In this document: positions 10,891 to 22,300 of the stretch, in pieces
Position numbering within the stretch: the first letter of the stretch is position 1
Layout of the letters: every line of letters starts with the position of its first letter
Source: Fragilaria crotonensis
Lineage: Eukaryota > Bacillariophyta > Fragilariophyceae > Fragilariales > Fragilariaceae
DNA: 45,339 nt
Assembly: GCA_022925895.1 (NCBI GenBank)
Contig: JAKSYS010000515.1
Location: 1 to 45,339 of the forward strand
Reading direction: 5' to 3'
Position numbers and translations under genes: made by a program
Notes under the pieces: model-generated
Databases searched by the model: none
What the model was told of the DNA's origin: nothing
What the model saw: only the letters and a program-made list of their open reading frames with translations

Positions 10891-12918
10891 TTAATCCAGG
10901 TCATCGGGATCGAACCCAGCACTCTTCACAGCCTCGTCCTTTGCAGGTGCCGTCGTTGTCGTACTCGGAGGCTCTTGTGGTGTCGACACGACAGCATCAT
11001 CCTTGTCAATAATAGCACCATCAGTACCATCGTGAGGACTAGGAGGTGGAGGCGCAAAGAAAATGGGCTGATCCTTGGGTGCTGGAGTTTCTGTTGCCGG
11101 CCCACTGTCTCCCTTGCCCTCGGCCTCTTCACTGGCTTTTTCAGCGGCGGCTCGCTTTACCAACTCATCCAAACTTTCCCTTCCAGAACAGTAAATCAAA
11201 CATGCCCAGCAACAAAGACGCGCCCAGTCATGAAGAATACGAAATAGAATCAAAGGGCGTTGTAACCTACATTGTTGTCATCGTTCGATACATCTTGTTG
11301 CAATTTGCCCACCACCAGACAAACCATCATGAGTTGATAGAGAAGAAAACAAACTCTTCCGGCAGCCCTGAACGTGGCATCAGTAGCATTGGCTTCTGCC
11401 TGCTGGTACGCTCGTTGAAAGTTCTCAAAAGTTTCTTCGTCCATTTCAGGAAATGCATCGTCGTCGTCGTCGTTGTTGTCACCGATGTTATCGTTATCCT
11501 TGGTCTCATCTCGTGCAACGTCAGCCTTGCTCGTTGTCGTGGGTGCAGTCGTCGTCGTAGAAGGCACGGCGTATGAGGATGCCGCGGAGGACACCGACGA
11601 TGCCTTACCAGCTGCAGGTTTGGAGGTCTTGGTACCTGAATCAGTCTCCTTGAATTCGGCAGGTTTGTTGAATTGATGGATTGGGCTGGTTGCTTGAACA
11701 AAGCCTCCGCTCTCCAGGTCTTTGTCTGCTGTGTCTTCCTCAGCATCCTCATTTTCCGGTGCATCGGGTGCAATAATGACAATTTGATCACCAACTGTCG
11801 TGCAACAACACGAATAACAGTTGAACAGCAATACAGACCGAGGTAGACCCAAATAGGAGCAAAGACAGTCCACCAACTGGCCCATAAAATGTAATCGAGT
11901 TTCAAAACCAAGAGTACCATGAATGGAATACCAAATAGCATTCCATTGAATAGTTCCAAAAAGGATTGATAATACATTTGCATGGCAGCCTGGTATTCGG
12001 GTGAGTTGTACAAGTCGTCATCATCAATATCTGCGCCTTCGGCGTCAGGTGGTACATGTACGATAATGAATTCCTTTCCGACATGTTCTAGTTCTTGTTC
12101 TGTCAAATCTTGATACGATTTGCCCAATACTTTCTCAATTGCTCAATCGTAATCATATGACGGACATCACTTTTCATCTGCTGCATGACAAGGAGCAGTC
12201 CTAGCCAGCGGAGACCAAGGCAATGTAAAAGGAATAAAGACGCGAGTGTAGTCAGCAGTAATGGTGAGATCCCATTTGAGCGCCAACATGACTTGTCCAA
12301 CGACCCAACTGACAGTTTCAATACACTTGATGAGGACCATGAAATTACATCCATCAACAATGTCACAACGAGTGTGAGCATCAAATAAAACATGCAATCA
12401 ATAGGGGATAAGAAGGACTACCCAAGGTGTCTTCCAAAGTGCCACCATTTTGTGCCAGTACTTGATTAATCTTGACACACACCAAGATTGGTTGCAGAAG
12501 TACGACAGCGAATATGAGTGCCAGGAGAAAGACGAGACGTGATTTTGTTCGATGTGCTCTTGCCAAGATTATCATAGGCCGCTGTAAGAGCACCTTCGTC
12601 GGTCATGAACTTGTACCGCGTCGACGATCGATTCACAAGATTGTAAGTTTTCCTCTTCTTGTCATCACTCAGTACGGCATGAGCTTCTTGAACGACTTGA
12701 AATTCCTTGCGATATGCCGCGTCGCTGGGATTGCCACCCCGTTGTTGAATCTTATCAGGATGCAACGCGAGCGATTTCTTTTTGTATGCCTTGCGGATCT
12801 CCTCCTTTGTGGCTGTCCTAGAAACTCCCAAAACTTCATAATAGTCAATATCATCCTCATCGTTGGCGGGAGGAAAGAAGGCGGCGAACCAAAACAAGAC
12901 GCAACGTGTATCCATCAT
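10891..12918 (-). CDS. Membrane J-domain (HSP40) protein with multi-pass region
   Basis: The start is the ATG at 12918, giving a short hydrophobic leader ([15 protein letters not shown]) that looks like an ER signal. A J-domain follows: [38 protein letters not shown] with the intact HPD that stimulates Hsp70, and [14 protein letters not shown]. After it come several hydrophobic segments in alternating frames: [60 protein letters not shown] then [18 protein letters not shown]. The W-x2-VF-x-P-x-W pattern recalls the TMEM185 family. The rest is an acidic, Ala/Thr-rich stretch ([20 protein letters not shown]), another hydrophobic pair and a Pro-rich tail ending [10 protein letters not shown]. 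Several frame changes (around 12500-12560, 12380-12430, 12120-12180, 11790-11880 and 11250) split it. The likely role is an Hsp70 co-chaperone at the ER or another endomembrane. Confidence 0.75.
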
Positions 12919-12933
12919 TGTCACAGAAGTCAC

Positions 12934-13239
12934 AACTGCACAACTGCACGACTACAGGAATACAATGGTGTATAATAATGATCAGGTTAACGCATGGATG
13001 GAGTACACTCGGAGTTGACCTACCAGGTACACGGTTTACGACAATGCATACGGGGGTTCCGCCTCCTTTTCGATTCTTGACAGACTTCCAGTATCGCCCT
13101 ACATACTTTTACATCTATCCCGATCCCTAATTACTGTCGCCCGAGTGCACAGTAAAACAATACATCCATGCTCCAGTAACCAGTACGACACTGCACGGTA
13201 TAGATTTTATTATCAGGAAATTGCAAAAACACCCTTTAT
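12934..13239. other. Upstream flank of the J-domain gene
   Basis: There is no coding frame. The 5' flank from about 12922 to 13016 (cagaagtcacaactgcac, then gtgtataataatgatcag and taacgcatgg) reappears diverged at 27192-27302, beside the truncated peptidase copy. Confidence 0.5.
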
Positions 13240-13610
13240 TTTATAAATATCCTACTATATTATAAATTAATTGTGTGCGTGTGTGCGTGCGTGCGTCCGT
13301 CTGTTACGGAGTATGACCACTCTGGGGTACTGGATCAAATGAATACTGTCTCATACTCGGAGTATGATATATGTCATACATGCATACTGGAGTACTCCGT
13401 AAGCGATGTCGGTAAGATTTGCATATACGTAGTTGCGTCAGTGCGTGCGTCTGTTACGGAGTATGACCACTCTGGGGTACTGCACTACTTGCGTATAGTA
13501 CTGAACTGTACAAACAGTACACACAACCGTGCACAACCCATACCGTACACGTATTCCAAAAGTCCGACCAATTGGGAGGTACCCACTAGTTCATATTAAT
13601 TTATGAGTAT
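13240..13610. repeat. Dispersed repeat block with duplicated 30-bp motif
   Basis: A GTGC-rich microsatellite is followed at 13303-13332 by a 30-bp motif beginning gttacggagtatgaccac. The motif recurs exactly at 13453-13482, again after a gtgcgtgcgt run. The same motif occurs at 30960-30989, and imperfectly at 31320-31349, inside the TIR element at 30831-31575. The edges also align: aaatatcctact on the left and accCACTAG/ACTATT followed by aattaa on the right. The two blocks therefore belong to one repeat family. No terminal inverted repeats are seen here. Confidence 0.65.
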
Positions 13611-13701
13611 GTTCCAACGTTTCGCAACACCAGATTGTCATTACAGAATACTTGTGTAGGACATTACTACATTACCACTTAAGCAGTGTCATACTGGACA
13701 C

Positions 13702-14150
13702 CAGAGTCCTGCACTGGGTACCCATACCCAGTACCCACCCAGTACCCACCCATACCCATGGTTAATGGGTGGGTATGGGCATGCCCAACCAGTCGTGGGT
13801 GGGTAATGGGTGGTCCCAACTTGACTCGCAAAGCGTGGGTGGGTAATGGGTGGTCCAAGCCTGCCAACGCGAATCGACCATTGTACTCCAAGTATACTGT
13901 AGCTAGTAAGGAGTAGTAGAGTATAGTACGCGGTGAGAGCAACTTTAAGAAAATCGCCTGCGGCGGGCTAAATTTTTGCAGGGAAAATGGGTAGTGGGTG
14001 GGTATGGGTACGCCCTACCGGGCGTGGGTGGGTAACGGTGGTCCAGCCGTGACCGCGCGAAGCGTGGGTGGGTCATGGGTGGTCCAAGCCTGCCTACCGG
14101 CAGCCTTGGGTACCCATGGGCACAGGCTTCATACCCGGTGCAGGACTCTG
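13702..14150 (-). mobile_element. hAT-type MITE, copy 2 (449 bp, inverted)
   Basis: It has the same 13-bp ends as copy 1 (CAGAGTCCTGCAC at 13702-13714 and its complement at 14138-14150). The flanks are 8-bp duplications CTGGACAC at 13694-13701 and 14151-14158. The interior is nearly identical to copy 1 in reverse orientation. The main differences are a 7-bp step and a 10-bp indel. Having its own target duplication shows that this copy transposed independently and is not part of a larger segmental inversion. Confidence 0.92.
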
Positions 14151-14158
14151 CTGGACAC

Positions 14159-16266
14159 CCACCTACAGTACAAGTATTTGATAACCCAGTCACAACTCAC
14201 GACTCACGACCCGGCAGCAGGCAGCATGCGACGAAATGCCAGATTTTTCACGATCGATTGTCCTTTTTTGGCTATACTACAGTGTGTATTAATATGAAAC
14301 CGAGGGATTATGATATATATGATATATGTAATACTCTCCACTAGAGACCATTCGGGCTCTGGAGCAGTGGCCCGATCCAGCCAGCCTCTCGTTAAAATAC
14401 CGTTATTACTCTTATTTTTGTATGATTGAAAAACTGCTTCTTCATTACAGAGTAGATAACGGTTTCTCAGTTCATGCAAAGCTTGATTTCTCAACCAATT
14501 CCTCAAACGACGCTGAGATAGTGCATCGTTATGCTCCTTGGGTTGGCTTGTACCACGAGATGCACGGACTCATCGTTGTTCGGCTTTTTGTTGGTGAAGT
14601 CGATTTGAGGCCTGAAATTGACCTTCCACGTGGACGAAAATTAGAAATGTACTAATTCCCAAGTAAGCTGTACGAGGGAAAAAAATCTGAATTGCGGAGA
14701 ATTTCGGAGTGCTCAGTCACCAAACGCACTCGCACCATTATCTGACGATGAGAAATCCGTCAATGAGTGGTTGCCAAATTGGCGTCCAATTAGTACGGAA
14801 GTGATCCATTGTCATCAAGATGATGCTGGTGGTGGTGCCTGCAAAGCTATGTTCAAAAATGTCACAGGCAGTTGATGGATGGTTGGGATCGACTATCGGT
14901 GGTTGTTGACTCTCCTGATTCACATACTTCGTGTCGCAAACAGAATTCAACACTTAACTTCAATTGACGACTCTTCTTCTTGTCCTGCCTCCCTTTTCAA
15001 CAACAAGCAAGAAGGAACAATGTGAAAGTGTGGATATGCTCATGAATGACGGCCACAGTTTTGCTGAGTGCAATGGTTGCACTACTCTCGCAGTTTTTCT
15101 GGAGGTATGTGAAATGCTACGAACTATCGATCATTTCACTTCAAAACTTGTCCTCTTGTTGTATCTCACGCCTTTGTTTCAGGCAGAATCTCCTGTCTAT
15201 TAGTTGATTATGGTTCAAGAAGCTGTATCAAAGCTCTCGATAAAAAATTTCGATTGCAGGTTGATTCTATCGCTTGTGTTTTTTGGAGTCGGTGCATCAA
15301 AGTTTTACGATATGCAGGAAGATAATCTTGATCCAAATGAAGCGTGTGTCTGCTATTGCTGATTTGGAGGTGGAGACGCATCAAACCTCTCAAACATGGA
15401 CAACATCGTTGGCCCTGATGCAGGTTGTGTCCGCTGTGGCTGTCTGCAATAATAGTAGAGGCGGACCTTGCTTGTGCATCAACCGTGTCGGATGACAGCC
15501 ATTCTTGTCCGAATGCATCAGGTTGTGCCTGGTGCTAACCTTTCCGTTTTGCTTGGAGGAGTAGCTGTGTCTTCAAAGCTGCCGAATGTGGACGACGACC
15601 TTTGTCGCTCCAGTTGCAGATTATGACTGCTGCTTTGAAGGAAGAAGAGCTACTCCCTCACTTCTGCTAAAGATGACAGAAGAGGATGCTTTGTTGGGTA
15701 GTTTGGAATTTTGCTTGCCTTTTGAAGGAGCTGCATTTTAGTGCTTGTTGTAATTGTGAGCCGTCGACGGCGGCTGCCTCCTTTGTGTCATCATCGTCGT
15801 CTGTCAACTGTCAACGCACTTAAGTACACCAACAACGTGAGATTAGCTCGAGAGCTCGAGTATAGAAAATGCGCGCCAACAATAGATCGTTTGTGCCGGC
15901 GATTTACTTAAATGATTTTTTTATATGTTGAGTAGCGTGGATGGATAATGCATTTCGGTGAAGACGTTAAAAACAGCATCGAATTTGTGCTCATAACCAG
16001 AAATCGGGCCGCTGCTTCAGAGCCTGAATGGTCTCTAGTGCTACAACTGGTACCGGTACTAGCGTTGAATACATGTACCCTAAAACCTGTACAGTAGACG
16101 CTACTGATAGTACCGTGTGACAGCCTTCGTTCACAAATACGCCTTGTCGTAGTCGACAACCTGGTGCTAAAATACTTGTACAACCACAAGCGGGTACTCG
16201 AGTACCATCACACAATTTGGAAGTCATTCATGATTACAGAGGAGGACCAGCGAACTACATCAAACG
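14159..16266. other. 2.1-kb gap with possible decayed or tiny spliced gene
   Basis: No recognisable protein is present. At 15046 an ATG opens MTATVLLSAMVALLSQFFW. It is followed by a well-formed 78-bp intron candidate, 15105-15182, with donor GTATGT and a pyrimidine-rich acceptor ending TTTCAG. Downstream sequence gives short coding-like pieces such as GVGASKFYDMQEDNLDPNEA, but no continuous frame. GTAC palindromes are frequent from 16040 to 16210. Confidence 0.35.
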
Positions 16267-17133
16267 ATGGTTCAACCCAAGATAGCCACCGTAGCATGCT
16301 TGGGCTTTATGATTGTCAATGTCATTCTGTGCATGAGAGAGTTTTCAATCTTGAAATTTCGCACTGCCGTGGAAGAAAACAGGAATACGACTGAGGCATC
16401 CGCGCAAACGAGCGACGCTTTTGCCAACACGACGACAGCGTTTGATACCGCTGTGCAGACAGCCTACGAAATGGCTTTTTCGAAGAAAGCAACGCCACCC
16501 CGAAAGGAGTTTGACCTTTCCAATTGGACTAGAGGAACAGGAGGGTTGTCGGACATGGATCGCCTCCTTTTGGCGCAAATTTACGGAAACGCATCGTCAG
16601 TCTTTGAATATGGCCTCGGCGAATCGACCTTCATTGCCAGTCACGTGGGAGTTCCCCGCTATTCAGGAGTTGACTCGGATGCCATTTGGGTCAGGCAGTC
16701 CCGTGATGCCGTTCATACGCATTTTCGCTTTTACCTTGCGGACATTGGGCGCACAGGTATTTGGGGAATGCCATTTGACACATCACTCTCCAAGTCCATC
16801 TTGGATTATCAATTCGCTCCTCTTCTAGCGGAACCAAGTGCGTTTGATGTTTACATGGTCGATGGACGTATGCGATTGGCTTGCATGATGGTGAGCTTTC
16901 TACACGCCTCCAGTCATGGTGCTCCACACAACCACACCATTGTTCTGATTCATGACTGCGCCGCAACCTTGGCGACGAATGAACTGAAACGAATCACGTA
17001 CAAAGCAGCGGATCATTTGCTAAATCTGGTGAACCACTCGGGTGGGGCACTGTGTGTATACCAACGCAAGGAGAATACAACCGATGCTGATTTGCTGACC
17101 GTGTGGCAGAAACACGCGAACATGTGGCCGTAG
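16267..17133 (+). CDS. Type II membrane protein with methyltransferase-like fold
   Basis: This is an intact 288-residue frame. Residues 6-24 (IATVACLGFMIVNVILCM) form a single hydrophobic segment near the N terminus, so the bulk of the protein probably faces the lumen. A Thr/Ala-rich stalk precedes a globular domain. SSVFEYGLGESTFIA followed by YSGVDSDAIWV resembles motifs I and II of a class I SAM-binding fold; VYMVDGRMRLACMMVSFL fits the later strand and helix, and IVLIHDCAA follows. I know such proteins only as uncharacterised algal and stramenopile membrane proteins; the substrate is unknown and methyltransferase activity is not established. Unlike its neighbours it has no frame break. 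The LINE at 17196 is inserted in its 3' flank, 46 bases after the stop codon. Confidence 0.7.
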   Translation: MVQPKIATVACLGFMIVNVILCMREFSILKFRTAVEENRNTTEASAQTSDAFANTTTAFDTAVQTAYEMAFSKKATPPRKEFDLSNWTRGTGGLSDMDRLLLAQIYGNASSVFEYGLGESTFIASHVGVPRYSGVDSDAIWVRQSRDAVHTHFRFYLADIGRTGIWGMPFDTSLSKSILDYQFAPLLAEPSAFDVYMVDGRMRLACMMVSFLHASSHGAPHNHTIVLIHDCAATLATNELKRITYKAADHLLNLVNHSGGALCVYQRKENTTDADLLTVWQKHANMWP

Positions 17134-17179
17134 GAGCATATGCACCTCCTTCGTGACATGTGGATACGAGATACGAGTC

Positions 17180-17195
17180 TGTTTATGACTTTGAC
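17180..17195. repeat. Left target-site duplication of the LINE
   Basis: TGTTTATGACTTTGAC (16 bp) occurs here and again at 25516-25531, at the two edges of the LINE. The first T may belong to the element. Confidence 0.85.
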
Positions 17196-17284
17196 AGAAT
17201 TTTAACGTTAGAGTGTAGTTAAAAAGTCCAAGCAAAAACTCTACGGGTTACGTGTGTAGCCCCTCGTATCAAGCCCTATCGACC

Positions 17285-19172
17285 ATGTCGACAACTCCCG
17301 ATGCGGTTTAACCACGACCCTCGTTTTCCAAAAAGGATAATCCCGCTAGCCACGATGACATGTCTGATGTCACTATACCTCAAGGAAAAAATGACGGAAC
17401 AAACGACCAGACGATGACCTCTAAAGTGCTAAAATTTAGCTTCGTGTACTCCTGAACCACTCATCATCAAGTTTCTCCAAGTACTATCCATACTCATTGG
17501 ATCCAAGCAGTTCAGGAAACACTCGGAACTGACATCATCATCCTCAACAACCATAACCAACCAGTTGAAATGGTCAGTACATTGAAGTGGACGGATCCGA
17601 CCATTCATCAGAAACAATTCAAGCTCTACCAGCAAAATAAAGGGAAAGATGACCGACGTCGTACAACTTACTACATTCTTCATCGCGTTCTCACCAACGA
17701 AACTGTCAGCAACATCAAGGCCATCCCAGCTGTGCGTCGTATTTTGAAAGATTATCAGTGCTACATCACCGATCACCAGTGGACAGAGACACAATGGGAT
17801 ACTACACACATTGGATTCGTCACTAACCACGACCCCAGCTTCTACAATCGCACCCAAGCACAGATCAAATTCAATGCTTATCTCCATGCCCAACCGCAAG
17901 TCAAGAAAAGTAAGATTCCTCTCTTCCGCATGGTGTTCTCCTCACCACAAGTAAAACATGGTACACACAGCACGGTATCGACAAAAGCATACGTGATCGA
18001 AGTTCTATAGGAAGATGCAGTTCAAAAGGTCACTACTATGCATCCTTAAAGCATTAGCTACTCACAGCAGACACCACGACGGCGTTTGTCCCATATTCAA
18101 TGAGGCACAAATACCCAGAAGGATTCGTTACCAAACTCAACTTCTTACATCATCAATGGTCATTATTTTGCAAAACGTGAGTACGGACATGATGTTTTAT
18201 CTACAAGACCACATCATGCAGGTGCCAGGAGTACTAAAAATACTTGCATCACCAAAGGGCAAAGACACGGGACGGTATAGACCGAGTCAATAAAACCAAG
18301 TTCACTCAAATCCGAGTACCATCAATCAGTTCTTGGCAAAGTGGATAGCGGAAGAAGTATCAAGTGATGCGCTGCCAACAGAAATCCAGTTTCCGGGCGA
18401 GGCATGAGTGAAACCACTCTATAATGATGGCAACTGTAGCGGTGAAAATACCTGGATGACCACAAGCAACGCAAGTTTTATGTCAATGGATCTTCCTGCC
18501 GGTCAAATGGATGACTTCTTTGCTAGTAGTACCAGTATGAATGCAACTCGCGTTTTTTTGTACGCAGAAATCGCAGTCCCACCATTATTCCAAGGGCAAC
18601 CCAACGCACTACATTCAGAGGTAGACACAACGAGTACTAAAGCATCAATGTCGGAATTATCGGCGGCAAGAACAGAAGTCGACGTGATCCACAAGCACGA
18701 CATGGAACGAATACAATCAGCTCACCAAAAAGAAGCTGCGATTGCAAATGCGACTATCGAAGCACAATGATTGGAAATCGAGAAGTTTAAAGCTCAGCGG
18801 ATGGAAGATATGGAACTCGAACACAGGATACTCAAGCGGCACGTAAAGGCACAAGCGCAAGATGATGCAACAATACAGTTACAGCAAGCGACGGACCAGA
18901 CAAAGCTTGAAATTAGTGCTCTCCGTCAAGATATGCAATCACTGATGCGTCAGTTTTTAACAGCATTACCAAGCATTCCGACAACACCAGCAAAAGACAA
19001 TAAACGAACACCAAGTAATGATGACGAAGACAACTCCCACAGTGAGAAGCGACGAGACGTTCGCACCACTCCGGGCAAGAAGTTGTTCCACGAAGAAATG
19101 GATCTGAGAGATTCGCAACAGTATCTGTCCGCCATGGAGGAGGACGATACACCGCCACAACAATTAAATGAT
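17285..19172 (+). pseudogene. LINE ORF1 remnant
   Basis: From the ATG at 17285 one frame reads MSTTPDAV, stop, then a coding-like stretch with TIPQGKNDGTNDQTMTSKV and, after another stop, THWIQAVQETLGTDIIIL. It then runs open from 17570 to 18010 as a basic domain (ILHRVLTNETVSNIKAIPAV, GFVTNHDPSFYNRTQAQIKF). After several stops and frame changes a second block (18408-19172, one in-frame TGA at 18768) is a long predicted coiled coil rich in Glu, Gln and Lys (IEKFKAQRMEDMELEHRILK) with an acidic tail. No zinc knuckle is visible. A nucleic-acid chaperone role would be usual for LINE ORF1, but that is inferred from position only. Confidence 0.65.
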
Positions 19173-19322
19173 TGAGTCTACACAACAAATCCATCGTCCT
19201 CGGATAGAGGCCTTCATCCAGGTCACACGCAGAGTATTAGATAGAACACAAACAATGATAACGCGAACACTGCTCTTCCAGAACTTGTTCCTCATCAACA
19301 ACACGTCATACGAGACACAGGA

Positions 19323-22300
19323 GTGATTGCCCCACAAGAAAATCACCCAACCCTGGTACCGATCAATGTCATGCTTCGTCGTCAACCAAGTCAAGAGTTG
19401 AACCAGCAAGCAAGGAGCATGGGAAATGCTTCCCGTCAGCAAGGTGACCGGATGACCCCAATGGAAGATTTAACTCCACCAAGTGCACGAGATCAATGGC
19501 AACAATTCTTTCAGCGGCACAGAACAAATGATGACCAAGTCCCAGATGGTAATCGCCCAGTTGTGTTATCAGTGGAGAATCAACGGGCTAATACGCATTG
19601 GGGAGATGTCTTATTGGAAAAACCTGATTCAGTCACAAGAGTATATGCAGTGAACGTTAATGGTTTGAGCCTCGATCGCAGAGGCGGGAAGTTTTCAACA
19701 GTATGCCAGGTACAACGGGAAGTGCAGGCAGATATCCTATGTGGCCCAGAACACAACTTGGATTCTGACAAAACACAAATCAGAAGTATTCTATTAAATA
19801 CGGCACAACAACATTGGACACGATCAAACATAACATTTGGTACATCACCCATTGGATTTGCAAGTAATTATAAACCAGGCAGTATGTTCATGATTACAGC
19901 AGGTGATTTGACGGGCAGAGTGATTCAACAATCAAAAGATAAATGGGGACGGTGGATGACCCATATCTACAAAGGCCGCGGAGCATTAAGTATTGCTGTA
20001 ATTTCGGCATATCAAGTGGTACAGAAGCCCACAATGCCGGGTTCAATTACTGCAGCCTCCCAACAACAAAGTTTGCTTATCCAGGCACAAGATGTAATAA
20101 CAGATCCGAGACGGGCATTTTGCCGCGATTTGCAAACACATTCAAACGTGCCGTGCAGAGGGCTCTGAAATGTTACTGGTCGGCGATTTTAATGAAGTCT
20201 TCGGCATGGATCTTGAAGGGATGGTCAATATAGCACTCCAATGCAACTTAATAGACATGATGCGCTCCCGCCACTCATCAGCGGACCCTGCGACTTATGC
20301 ACGGGGAAGGACACGACTCGATTACTTGTTGGCAACAGGACATGTGGTTCGGTCATTGAAGCGCGCTGGTTACGAACAATTCAATGCTCGATTTCATACG
20401 GACCACAGGGCATCGTTTCTGGACTTTGACACAGAACGATTGTTTGGTACCGCCACACAAACGTTGGGAGCGCACGCCCCTCGCATTCTCAAATCAAACA
20501 ATGTGTCACAAGTTACACAGTATATCAAAGCACTCTACGATCTCTTACTTGAACATGATGCTTTTGCCCGAGCAGAGAGGTTGTCCCATCCAGGGAACCG
20601 CCACGCGAACGCTGAACGTCTTGATCGAGATATCATAGCAGCCAGTTTGTCAGCAGAACGAAAGATGAAAAGATTTGGTCAACCGGCATGGTCAATAGCA
20701 TTGGTGAAAGCACGAAAGAAAGTCACCATGCTCTCGAAGTGTCTGACAATGGCACGAACACAATTGGATCATACACTTCAGTTACAGGAAGATGCAAGTG
20801 AATTCAATGAAGGCGATGCATCGTATGTGCTTCCAGCAACTGTCCACGAGTGCACGCAAGCGATAAGAGCCGTGAAAGTCCGAGGTTAAGGCAATTGTAT
20901 CCCAACCATTTGCTCGACGGGATAGCGAACGTGAGGAACGAATAAAGGCTCTTGATTCCCCATTCACATCGAAGAACGATAAAAAGACTGCACAACGATT
21001 GCGACACTTACAAAAGGCTGAAGCTTTAAAAAATCTCTCTCGGAAATTAAGGGTGCTTCGAGCAACTCATGCCCATCAAGGAGTCACACGCATTGAAATA
21101 CCCCTTTATCCAACTCAAGATCCCAAATCTTGTTGTGAATGGCAAACGATTGATGTCCCAACAGAAGTTTTACGTCACCTTCAACAACGCAACCAACTTC
21201 ATTTCAGGCAAGCAGCAGGGACACCGTTTACCATTCCACCACTGTCCGACGATCTGGGGTTTTGCGGCAACGGCGAAGATGCCGAAAAGATACTTGATGG
21301 GACGTATGACACCACAGCGTACGCACCAAACGTGGCGATTCTCATCCGCCATCTGAAGCAAACAGCGGAAATTGCAAGTATGGATGCTTATCCCACAATA
21401 TCAGAGGAAGATTATGTCGCAAAGTTAAAAGTATGGAAGGAATCTACATCGACGTCACCGTCGGGAGTACATTTGGGTCACTACAAAACGTTGATTGCTA
21501 GACACAAACACACAGAGAGCAGCGAAGATGAAGATGATGAAATTGCAGCAAAACGGGTCGAGTGGAATTTTATGCAGGGTAAATTACTGACGCTTCACGC
21601 CCATATGTTGAACTATGCATTGGAACGTGGATATGCATATGATCGATGGAAACAGGTGTCAAATACTGTACTCTTCAAAGACAAAGATAATGCTAATGTC
21701 CGATTGCATCGCACACGTGTCATACATATTTATGAAGCGGATTATAACTTGACGCTGGGTATCAAATGGCGGGCAGCATTATACCAGGCAGAGGCATTAC
21801 ATGAATTGAGCGAAGGCCAATACGGGTCCCGAGCACACCGGAACGCAGTTGACCCGGTATTGATTGAGGAACTCCAATTCGAAAAATCACGAGCAACACG
21901 GAAAATGTTGGTACAAACGAACTATGATGCCATGTCATGTTATGACCGGATCATTCCAAATTTAGCAATGCTCGTTAGCCAAAAGTATGGAGTATCAAAA
22001 ATGACAACATTGACAAATGCCAAGACATTGGAAAACGCAGAATATCGGATCCGAACTGAAATGGGCGTTTCGACCACAGGTATACACATTCTTCGGAAAA
22101 CCCAATATTTGGCACAGGACAAGGCAGCGGGAACTCTCCTATGATCTGGTGCTTTTTGTCCAGCGTTTTATTCAATTGTTATGACAAGTTATCCCACAAA
22201 GCAACCTACTGCCATCCGGACCGATCAAATGAACTTAATATTGGAATGATTGGGTTCGTGGATGATAGTAACGGTCAAACAAATGATTTCTTGAACACTG

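Noticed and set aside
10905-10920. tRNA T-arm-like gggatcgaaccca.
   Set aside because: It is the coding sequence for the acidic C terminus of the J-domain protein, and no cloverleaf surrounds it.
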